Positions 14,701 through 20,363 of a stretch of DNA of 23,651 bases are shown one piece after another. The translations under genes and the position numbers were made by a program. Each line of letters begins with the position of its first letter. Positions within the stretch are counted from its first letter, which is position 1. Source of the stretch: Gemmatimonadales bacterium (GTDB lineage: Bacteria; Gemmatimonadota; Gemmatimonadetes; Gemmatimonadales; GWC2-71-9); NCBI GenBank assembly GCA_030601605.1, contig JAUVTI010000012.1:1-23651 (forward strand), given 5' to 3'. The notes below the pieces were generated by a model. The model was given only the letters and a program-made list of their open reading frames with translations. It had not been told where the DNA came from and did no database searches.

Positions 14701-17526
14701 ATGTCGTCCGATCGGATCGTCGTGGAGGGTGCGCGGCAGCACAACCTGAAGGGCATCTCGCTCGAGATCCCGCGCCGCGCTCTCACGGTGATCACAGGAC
14801 CCTCCGGCTCGGGCAAGAGCACGCTCGCCTTCGACACGCTGTACGCCGAGGGGCAGCGCCGCTACATCGAGTCGCTCTCCACATACGCGAAGCAGTTCCT
14901 GGAGCGCATGCCCAAGCCGTTGGTGGACCGCCTCGACGGCATTTCCCCAGCCGTAGCGATACAGCAGAAGAACCCCACTACGTCGAGCCGCTCCACCGTG
15001 GGCACGGCGACCGAGATCTACGACTACCTGCGGCTGCTGTGGGCGCGGGTGGGCCGGCCCCGCTGCCATCTCTGCGGTGCGCCGGTGACCGTGGACTCGC
15101 CCACGACCGGGGCGGACCGCGTGTTGGGCGCGTTCGGCGATCAGACGGTGCTCATCGTGTTCCCGCTGCCGGTGGTGGCACGGATCGGACACGACGGCAT
15201 CATCGAGAACCTCCGCGCCATGGGATTCGTGCGCGTGATGGTGGCGGATGAGATCCACCGGCTGGACGAGCTGCCTTCGGCCCTGAGGCTGGATGCCGTG
15301 CGGGTGCTGGTCGTGGTAGACCGCGTGCGCCCCACCACCGCGAGCCGCGCCCGGCTGGCCGACTCCCTGGCGCTCGCCTTCGCCGAGGGGGAGGGGTTGG
15401 CCGAGATCCACGGCGAGGGTGAGACGCTGCGCTTCTCGCAACACCCCCGCTGCACTGAGTGCGACACGCCCACACTGCCGCTCTCACCGGGCCTGTTCTC
15501 CTTCAACAACCCACGCGGTGCCTGCCAGCAGTGCAACGGATTCGGGGCGGTGCTGGAGTACGACGAGTCGTTGATCGTCCCCGACCCCGACCTGACGGTC
15601 GCCGACGGCGCGCTGGACCCGTGGACGAAGCCGCGCTACACGCGGCGGCGGCGCCTGCTGCGCCAGACGGCCGAGGCCGAGGGAATTCCACTGGACATCC
15701 CGTGGCGCAGGCTCAAGAAGGCCCATCGCAACTTCCTGCTGCACAACACAGCCGGCCGCTATCGGGGCGTCTTCCCTTTCCTCAAGGGACTGGAGCGCAA
15801 GCGCTACAAGCAGTACATCCGGGTCTTCCTGCGGCAGTACCAGCTCGCCAACCCCTGCCCCGCCTGCGGCAGCCAACGGCTGCGTCCCGAGGCGCTGGCA
15901 GTGAAGCTGGGCGAGCACTCGATCGGCCAAGTCGCGGCACTGACCGCGGAGGCGCTGGCGGAGTGGCTTGCCGCACTGGAGCTCACCGAGTTCGAGCGTG
16001 GCGTCGCTGCCACCATTCTGCGTGAGCTCACCGACCGAGTGGGCTTCCTGCTGGACGTGGGCCTCACTTACCTCACCCTGGACCGGCAGACCCGCACGCT
16101 GTCGGGCGGCGAGGCGCAACGGATCGCCTTGGCCAACGCGATGGGATCGCACCTGGTGGACACCCTGTACGTGCTCGATGAGCCCTCCATCGGCCTCCAT
16201 GCGCGAGACATCCATCGGCTGCTCGAGCTGCTCGGGCGCCTGCGCAGCGCCGGCAACACCGTCGTGATCGTGGAGCACGACCCGGCCACCATCCGTGCGG
16301 CCGACCACATGGTCGAGCTGGGACCGGGGAGCGGCGAGCACGGAGGCGAGGTGGTGTACTCGGGGCCGGTGGATGGCGCCGAGCGGGCCGGTACCCTCAC
16401 CGGCCAGTACCTGAGCGGGGCCAGGCGCATAGCGGTCCCGAGCATGCGGCGCCCCGCGGGACCCCAGTGGCTCACCGTCCAGGGGGCGCGGCTTCACAAC
16501 CTGCAGGGCATCGATGTCGCCATACCGCTCGGCACCCTGACGGTTGTCACCGGAGTATCGGGCTCGGGCAAGTCCACCCTGGTGCACGACGTGCTGTACC
16601 GCAACCTGGCCGTCCGCCTCAAGGGAGCGCACGGAGCCAAGGAGCACCTTGGAGAGCGGGTTGGCGAGATCGAAGCCCTCACCGGCTGGCAGGGACTGGA
16701 GGACGTCGTGCTCGTGGACCAGTCGCCCATCGGCCGGACCCCCCGCTCCAACCCCATCACCTACGTCAGGGCGTTCGACGAGATCCGCTCGCTGTTCGCG
16801 GCCCAACCGCTGGCCCGGGCCCGCGGCTACACCGCCACCACGGTCAGCTTCAACGCCACCGACGGCGGCCGCTGCGATGGGTGCGACGGCGCCGGGCACG
16901 TGCAGGTGGAGATGGTGTTCATGGCCGACGTGTTCGTGCCGTGCGATGCATGCGGCGGCACGCGCTTCCAGCCCGAGGTGCTGGACGTGAGGGTCAAGGG
17001 CCTCTCCATCAACGACGTCCTGAATCTCACGGTCGAGCAGGCCATCAACCGGTTCCGGCACCAGGAGCGCCTCGGCAGGTCGCTGTGGCACCTGCAGCAG
17101 GTGGGGCTCGGGTACCTGCGCCTGGGCCAGCCGGCCACGACGCTTTCCGGAGGGGAGGCACAGCGGCTCAAGATCGCGCGACAGTTCGCCACCGCCCTGC
17201 GCAAGAAGGCGCGGCGCCTCTACATCCTGGACGAGCCGACCACAGGCCTCCACCTGGACGACGTCCGCACCCTGATCAAGGTGCTCGACCGATTGGTGGA
17301 CGCAGGGCACACGGTGCTGGTCATCGAGCACCACCTGGACATCATCAAACGGGCGGACTGGGTGATCGACCTGGGACCGGAGGGCGGCGCCGGCGGCGGG
17401 CGGGTGGTCGCCGCCGGGACGCCCGAGGAGGTCGCCAGGGCGGACTCACACACCGCCCGATTCCTCCGCGTCGCACTGGAGCAGCCTGAGCCGTTTCCGG
17501 CACTCGAAGCGCGCCCGTCCAGTTGA
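14701..17526 (+). CDS. uvrA: UvrA-like excinuclease ABC subunit A (divergent type)
   Basis: DNA-damage recognition ATPase of nucleotide excision repair, 941 residues, normal full length. Two ABC ATPase modules are visible: Walker A GPSGSGKST (about 33-41) and GVSGSGKST (about 617), signatures TLSGGEAQRI (about 465) and TLSGGEAQRLK (about 813), each with LDEP Walker B. Zinc-finger cysteine pairs are present (CTEC...CQQC, CPAC, CDGC...CDAC). A UvrB-binding-like region follows the first ATPase half at about 120-240. It differs from textbook UvrA: QKNPTTSSRS replaces the usual region ending NPRS, and RKKARRLYILDEPTTG and VSFNATDGGRC are atypical. These suggest a paralogous class, possibly beside a canonical UvrA elsewhere. 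ATG 14701 fits the family start (SSDRIVVEGAR); ATG 14689 adds four residues. Confidence 0.93.
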   Translation: MSSDRIVVEGARQHNLKGISLEIPRRALTVITGPSGSGKSTLAFDTLYAEGQRRYIESLSTYAKQFLERMPKPLVDRLDGISPAVAIQQKNPTTSSRSTVGTATEIYDYLRLLWARVGRPRCHLCGAPVTVDSPTTGADRVLGAFGDQTVLIVFPLPVVARIGHDGIIENLRAMGFVRVMVADEIHRLDELPSALRLDAVRVLVVVDRVRPTTASRARLADSLALAFAEGEGLAEIHGEGETLRFSQHPRCTECDTPTLPLSPGLFSFNNPRGACQQCNGFGAVLEYDESLIVPDPDLTVADGALDPWTKPRYTRRRRLLRQTAEAEGIPLDIPWRRLKKAHRNFLLHNTAGRYRGVFPFLKGLERKRYKQYIRVFLRQYQLANPCPACGSQRLRPEALAVKLGEHSIGQVAALTAEALAEWLAALELTEFERGVAATILRELTDRVGFLLDVGLTYLTLDRQTRTLSGGEAQRIALANAMGSHLVDTLYVLDEPSIGLHARDIHRLLELLGRLRSAGNTVVIVEHDPATIRAADHMVELGPGSGEHGGEVVYSGPVDGAERAGTLTGQYLSGARRIAVPSMRRPAGPQWLTVQGARLHNLQGIDVAIPLGTLTVVTGVSGSGKSTLVHDVLYRNLAVRLKGAHGAKEHLGERVGEIEALTGWQGLEDVVLVDQSPIGRTPRSNPITYVRAFDEIRSLFAAQPLARARGYTATTVSFNATDGGRCDGCDGAGHVQVEMVFMADVFVPCDACGGTRFQPEVLDVRVKGLSINDVLNLTVEQAINRFRHQERLGRSLWHLQQVGLGYLRLGQPATTLSGGEAQRLKIARQFATALRKKARRLYILDEPTTGLHLDDVRTLIKVLDRLVDAGHTVLVIEHHLDIIKRADWVIDLGPEGGAGGGRVVAAGTPEEVARADSHTARFLRVALEQPEPFPALEARPSS

Positions 17527-17558
17527 CCGCAAGTCAAAGAACCACAATCTTGTAGGCC

Positions 17559-18200
17559 ATGCGAACCGTACTGTGTTTCCTGCTGGTGGTTGGGGCGGTA
17601 GCGAGTACACTCTCGGCACAGGATCAGGGTCAGGTCGTCCCGGCGGGTAGCCGCTACACCCTTGCTCCGGGCGACTTCGTGCGCATCTCCGTCTGGGGGC
17701 GCGAGGAGTACTCCGGGCAGTTCCAGGTGGACGAGGAGGGGATGCTCTACTACCCCGTCATCGGCGCGATCGACACGCGCGACCTCAACGTGGCTCAGCT
17801 GCGCGACACCCTGCGCGCCGGACTCGAGCGCATCTTCGCCAGCCCCTTCGTGACCATCACCCCGCTGTTCCGAGTGGCGGTGCTCGGCTACGTCAACTCC
17901 CCGGGACTCTACACGGTGGACCCCACGCTCAGCGTGCTCGACCTCGTCGCGCTCGCAGGCGGGGCCCGCTCCGCGGGGAACCTCGACAAGATCAAGGTCT
18001 TCCGCGCCGACACGACGGCCGTGGTGAGCTACGAGGACGCCACCGTCAGGCGCGCCACTCTGGGGGAGATCGGGGTGCGCTCGGGTGACGAGATAATGGT
18101 GCCCCGAAAGGCCTTCGCCCGGGAGGATTGGTTCATCGTGATCCAGCTTCTCACGCTGGCGATAACGACCGCGACCTTCATCGTGACGGTGAGCAACTAG
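17559..18200 (+). CDS. Polysaccharide export (Wza-type) SLBB-domain protein
   Basis: A 213-residue exported protein. A signal peptide (MRTVLCFLLVVGAVAS, cleavage probably after LSAQ) precedes a polysaccharide-export domain (YTLAPGDFVRISVWGREEYS, then DEEGMLYYPVIGAI) and an SLBB domain (VAVLGYVNSPGLYTV, LSVLDLVALAGGA, VRSGDEIMVPRK). It ends with a hydrophobic stretch (FIVIQLLTLAITTATFIVTV) that probably anchors it in a membrane. No lipobox is present, unlike Wza. It is much shorter than Wza and no glycosyltransferase, Wzc or flippase gene is adjacent, so the exported polymer is unknown. TTGACC at 17523-17528, overlapping the uvrA stop, with a poor -10 (AATCTT, 17546-17551), is a weak promoter candidate only 7 bases before the ATG. 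Confidence 0.85.
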   Translation: MRTVLCFLLVVGAVASTLSAQDQGQVVPAGSRYTLAPGDFVRISVWGREEYSGQFQVDEEGMLYYPVIGAIDTRDLNVAQLRDTLRAGLERIFASPFVTITPLFRVAVLGYVNSPGLYTVDPTLSVLDLVALAGGARSAGNLDKIKVFRADTTAVVSYEDATVRRATLGEIGVRSGDEIMVPRKAFAREDWFIVIQLLTLAITTATFIVTVSN

Positions 18201-18205
18201 GTCGC

Positions 18206-18234
18206 TTGCGTGGGCGCCCGGGCGCCATTAGACT
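18206..18234 (+). promoter_or_regulatory. Candidate tRNA-Asn promoter with palindrome in its spacer
   Basis: TTGCGT (18206-18211) and TAGACT (18229-18234), 17 bases apart, match the sigma-70 consensus at 3 and 4 of 6 positions. They lie about 18 bases before the tRNA, with a GC-rich discriminator (CCCGGGCGC) as in stringently controlled stable-RNA promoters. The spacer contains a perfect 14-base palindrome, GGCGCCCGGGCGCC (18213-18226). The same bases can instead pair GCGCCCGGG (18214-18222) with CCCGGGCGC (18235-18243), which could terminate the preceding gene. Confidence 0.4.
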
Positions 18235-18251
18235 CCCGGGCGCAGCACCCT

Positions 18252-18324
18252 TCCGGAGTAGCTCAGTTGGTAGAGCAGACGGCTGTTAACCGTCGGGTCG
18301 GGGGTTCGAGTCCCTCCTCCGGAG
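18252..18324 (+). tRNA. tRNA-Asn (GUU anticodon)
   Basis: A 73-base cloverleaf. Acceptor arms TCCGGAG (18252-18258) and CTCCGGA (18317-18323) pair exactly. The D stem is GCTC/GAGC, the anticodon stem GACGG/CCGTC with loop CTGTTAA (anticodon GTT at 18285-18287), and the T stem GGGGG/CCCTC with loop TTCGAGT. The discriminator is G. No CCA is encoded, so it must be added after transcription. Its 3' end is repeated at 19418-19448. Confidence 0.97.
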
Positions 18325-18325
18325 C
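18295..18325 (+). repeat. tRNA 3'-end direct repeat, proximal copy (putative attL)
   Basis: These 31 bases, covering the variable loop, T arm, acceptor 3' strand and discriminator plus one base of tRNA-Asn, recur as a direct repeat at 19418-19448 with 29 identities. The mismatches are at 18305 (T versus G) and 18307 (C versus G). The final 18 bases are identical. A tRNA 3' half is the commonest integration site of tyrosine-recombinase elements. Confidence 0.7.
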
Positions 18326-18357
18326 CTACCAGCACCACACAGAACCACCTGAGGGAC

Positions 18358-18386
18358 AACGGGTTAGCCGAAGTGGCTAGCCCGTT
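18358..18386 (+). terminator. Hairpin downstream of tRNA-Asn
   Basis: AACGGGTTAGCC (18358-18369) pairs with GGCTAGCCCGTT (18375-18386) with a single G-T wobble and a GAAGT loop, 34 bases after the tRNA. Only a short T run follows (TTTGCGG region), so termination or processing efficiency is uncertain. A similar hairpin ending CCCGTTCGC follows the second tRNA repeat at 19478-19500. Confidence 0.55.
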
Positions 18387-18482
18387 TGCGGTTCAGGTTC
18401 CGTCGGGTCGTCTCGGGTGCGGCGGCCCCACCGGCCACTACCGCAATCCCCGGGTACGAGGTTAGATTGCTCGTGCGTCAAG

Positions 18483-18562
18483 CGCGCCCGGAGGGGCGCG
18501 GCGAAATCCAGGGAACATTGCAAGAGGGGATCTGGCACGCCGTAGATCCCCCTCGTTTTTTT
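18483..18562 (+). ncRNA. Candidate small RNA or regulatory leader ending in an intrinsic terminator
   Basis: No protein gene lies between the tRNA (18324) and the cold-shock gene (18716), yet the region is strongly structured. CGCGCCC (18483-18489) pairs with GGGCGCG (18494-18500) around a GGAG loop. An A-rich, probably unpaired stretch follows, then GAGGGGATCT (18524-18533) pairs with AGATCCCC(C)TC (18544-18554) and runs into G plus seven T. This is the best intrinsic terminator in the window and has no coding gene in front of it. It could end a short sRNA or act as an attenuator in the cold-shock leader. The 5' end and promoter are not identifiable; a TAGATT at 18463-18468 is a weak -10 candidate. 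Confidence 0.4.
18524..18562 (+). terminator. Rho-independent terminator
   Basis: A ten-base stem, GAGGGGATCT with AGATCCCC(C)TC (one bulged C), has a 10-base loop and is followed by G and seven consecutive T (18556-18562). It lies 154 bases before the cold-shock start codon and 200 bases after the tRNA. Confidence 0.8.
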
Positions 18563-18580
18563 GTGAGATCCACGCCGGAA

Positions 18581-18602
18581 GGGGCAGTCGCAGGACTGCC
18601 CC
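18581..18602 (+). promoter_or_regulatory. Stable hairpin in the region upstream of the cold-shock gene
   Basis: GGGGCAGTC (18581-18589) and GACTGCCCC (18594-18602) form a perfect 9-bp stem with a GCAG tetraloop. It follows the terminator by 18 bases and precedes the cold-shock ATG by 113 bases, so it may sit in a long 5' leader. Cold-shock genes often carry long structured leaders. A TTGACC (18630-18635) further down lacks a matching -10. Confidence 0.4.
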
Positions 18603-18715
18603 CCCCAACGGCAGCCCAGCGCGGGGGTTTTGACCGCGGAAACAGATGCACGATCGGCTGGTACGGCACACCCGGACTCCGACGTACATCAATACAACAC
18701 CTAAGGAGTACGGCA

Positions 18716-18928
18716 ATGCATACCACCGGAATCGTAAAGTGGTTCAACGACGGCAAGGGCTTCGGCTTCATCACGCCAGACGGCGGGGAGAAGGACTGCT
18801 TCGTCCATCATTCGGCGATCCAGGGCAGCGGCTTCAAGTCCCTGAGAGAAGGCGCGCGCGTGGAGTTTGACATCGTGCAGGGCCAAAAGGGCCCGGCGGC
18901 CGAGAACGTCACCACGCTGAGCGAGTAA
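18716..18928 (+). CDS. Cold-shock domain protein (CspA family)
   Basis: A 70-residue single-stranded nucleic acid chaperone. The OB-fold motifs are clear: RNP1 in VKWFNDGKGFGFI (residues 7-19) and RNP2 in DCFVHHSAI. It should bind RNA or ssDNA and melt secondary structure, either at low temperature or constitutively. ATG 18716 follows AAGGAG by eight bases, an excellent ribosome site, and defines the family's usual N-terminus. An open frame upstream of this ATG is not coding. The gene sits inside the tRNA-Asn segment, behind a structured leader, and upstream of an unrecognised gene on the same strand (81 bases apart). Confidence 0.96.
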   Translation: MHTTGIVKWFNDGKGFGFITPDGGEKDCFVHHSAIQGSGFKSLREGARVEFDIVQGQKGPAAENVTTLSE

Positions 18929-19009
18929 GCCGAGCCTCGCTGACGGTGAATCGAGGCGTGGCCGCACTGCTGTCACCGCACCACGTGACGTAGAACGGGA
19001 ACGGTCGTG

Positions 19010-19414
19010 ATGAGCGATGATCAAAGATATAAGGACCGATTCGGCCACACGTGGTCGGTCCGTGTGGAGCGCCCGCGCGGGGCACCGAGGAATGTGGTAT
19101 TCACCTGCGGTGAAATCCGGCTGATTGCCACCCATGATGAGGCGACAAACCTGGCGGACCTCACTGCCTCTCGTCTCAAGGAGCTCTTCTGTGACGCTGA
19201 GCGGATCCTCGTGCACGGGAATGAGAAGTGGTACGTCGGATATCGTGCACGGATGGGAAGGGGCGGTCGAGTACAGCCCGGGATGTTCACGACGTTCAGG
19301 TCCGAAACCGGAAAGGTGTGGTACTCCAAAGCGATGCTGCACTTCCGGCATATGTCGGAGAGTGCGTTGTGTGAGCACTTGGTGACTGCGAAGCCTGCCA
19401 CGACCGGGGGGTGA
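19010..19414 (+). CDS. Unrecognised 134-residue protein in the tRNA-Asn segment
   Basis: A soluble, basic protein with no signal peptide or membrane helix. Features seen are an N-terminal RFGHTWSVRVERP, a central VVFTCGEIRLIATHDEA, and aromatic-rich strands ILVHGNEKWYVGYRAR and KVWYSKAMLHFRHMSES, suggesting a small alpha/beta fold. Two cysteines are not arranged as a zinc site. I do not recognise the family. Starts at GTG 19007 or ATG 19010 both follow GGGAA. Base composition is visibly less GC-rich than the flanking genes, consistent with transfer. The stop (19412-19414) lies three bases before the distal tRNA repeat. The position after a cold-shock gene hints at an RNA-related role, which is only inference. 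Confidence 0.65.
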   Translation: MSDDQRYKDRFGHTWSVRVERPRGAPRNVVFTCGEIRLIATHDEATNLADLTASRLKELFCDAERILVHGNEKWYVGYRARMGRGGRVQPGMFTTFRSETGKVWYSKAMLHFRHMSESALCEHLVTAKPATTGG

Positions 19415-19417
19415 AGT

Positions 19418-19448
19418 GGGTCGGGGGGTGGAGTCCCTCCTCCGGAGC
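19418..19448 (+). repeat. tRNA-Asn 3'-end direct repeat, distal copy (putative attR)
   Basis: Direct repeat of 18295-18325 with 29 of 31 identities; the last 18 bases (GAG plus the acceptor end) are identical. The changed bases lie in the T loop (19428 and 19430), and nothing resembling the 5' half of a tRNA precedes it, so it is not a functional tRNA. Spacing between the copies is 1,123 bases. Confidence 0.7.
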
Positions 19449-19477
19449 TTCCAACAACCCCCAACGACTACAGTGGC

Positions 19478-19500
19478 GGGCCGGCTTTCCTAACCGGCCC
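19478..19500 (+). terminator. Hairpin after the distal tRNA repeat
   Basis: GGGCCGG (19478-19484) and CCGGCCC (19494-19500) form a 7-bp GC stem, extendable by C-G and two wobble pairs, with a 9-base loop and GTTCGC after it. Its place relative to the tRNA repeat (30 bases after it) parallels the hairpin at 18358-18386. It may be the original terminator of the tRNA before the segment was inserted. Confidence 0.5.
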
Positions 19501-19592
19501 GTTCGCTATTCCGCTACTGAAACCAGCCGTGCGACGGGTGGACACGCCTCCACCGCCCGCGTTACTTCCGAGACGAATCCGCGGGGAACGAG

Positions 19593-20345
19593 ATGAACCG
19601 TACCAGCCAACCAGTCACGCCCGATCGGTTCGACGCCGTGCTGTTCGACCTGGACGGAGTGCTCACCGCTACCGCCTCGGTCCACGCCGCCTGCTGGAAG
19701 CAGATGTTCGACGAGTATCTCGAGCGGAGACCCGAGCGGGCCGGAGAGCCGTTCGAGCCGTTCGACACCGAGCACGACTACAAGCCGTACGTGGACGGGA
19801 AGCCCCGCTACGACGGAGTGACGAGCTTCCTGGCCTCGCGCGGCATCGAGCTTCCCTGGGGCGACCCCGACGACCCGCCGGGCGACACCACCACATGCGC
19901 CCTCGGCAACCGCAAGAATGTCCTGTTCAACGAGGTGCTGCGCCGCGACGGGCCGGAGGTGTACCTGCGCTCCGTGGATTACGTGCGCCACCTCCACGAC
20001 CTGGGAATCAAGACCGCGCTGGTGTCCGCCTCCAAGAACGCGCAGGCCATTCTCCGGGCTGCGAAGATCGAGGACCTGTTCGACGTCCGGGTGGACGGCA
20101 AGGTCGCGGCCGAGCGGGAGCTGGCCGGCAAGCCGTCTCCGGACACGTTCCTCGAGGCGGCGCGGGAGCTCGACGTCGAGCCCGCTCGGGCCGTCGTGGT
20201 CGAGGACGCCATCTCCGGGGTGCAGGCGGGCCGGGCCGGGAACTTCGGGCTGGTGATCGGGGTGGACCGCACGGGCACGGGAGCGTCGCTGCTCGAGAAC
20301 GGCGCCGACATCGCAGTCTCGGACCTCGGGGAGCTGTTACCCTAG
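19593..20345 (+). CDS. Beta-phosphoglucomutase-family HAD hydrolase
   Basis: A 250-residue HAD-superfamily enzyme of the beta-phosphoglucomutase type. Motif I is VLFDLDGVLT with nucleophile D19 and acid/base D21. A helical cap (about residues 27-110) contains YVDGKPRYDGVTSFLASRGI. Motif II is LVSASKNA, motif III the Lys in GKPSPDTFLEAA and motif IV VVEDAISGVQAGRAG. The likely reaction is interconversion of beta-glucose 1-phosphate and glucose 6-phosphate, linked to trehalose or maltose phosphorolysis; a plain phosphatase is the alternative. No disaccharide phosphorylase is adjacent. ATG 19593 follows GGGGAACGAG. Phosphofructokinase starts 18 bases after its stop, consistent with one sugar-phosphate transcript. 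Confidence 0.9.
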   Translation: MNRTSQPVTPDRFDAVLFDLDGVLTATASVHAACWKQMFDEYLERRPERAGEPFEPFDTEHDYKPYVDGKPRYDGVTSFLASRGIELPWGDPDDPPGDTTTCALGNRKNVLFNEVLRRDGPEVYLRSVDYVRHLHDLGIKTALVSASKNAQAILRAAKIEDLFDVRVDGKVAAERELAGKPSPDTFLEAARELDVEPARAVVVEDAISGVQAGRAGNFGLVIGVDRTGTGASLLENGADIAVSDLGELLP

Positions 20346-20363
20346 CCTGGGAGCAAACCCCCT

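Larger units (their letters stand above)
18295..19448 (+). mobile_element. Miniature tRNA-Asn-integrated island (remnant or satellite)
   Basis: The segment between the two tRNA 3'-end repeats is about 1.1 kb and contains a hairpin-rich untranslated region, a cold-shock gene and an unrecognised gene of visibly lower GC content. No integrase, excisionase or replication gene is present, so it is either the remnant of a larger element or a cargo element mobilised in trans. The intact tRNA lies at the left end, as expected when integration restores the tRNA. A partial tandem tRNA duplication is the main alternative. Confidence 0.5.

Noticed and set aside
15484..17334. Long minus-strand open frame opposite uvrA
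   Set aside because: No domain or ribosome site is visible and the opposite strand encodes an intact UvrA.
17523..17551. TTGACC / AATCTT promoter for the SLBB gene
   Set aside because: The -10 matches only 3 of 6 bases and would leave almost no leader before the ATG, so it is mentioned in the gene entry but not called.
18386..18715. Upstream extension of the cold-shock open frame
   Set aside because: It contains an intrinsic terminator and hairpins, and the ATG at 18716 has an excellent ribosome site and the family's usual N-terminus.
19418..19448. Second tRNA-Asn gene
   Set aside because: Only the 3' end matches, the T loop is altered and no D arm or anticodon arm precedes it.
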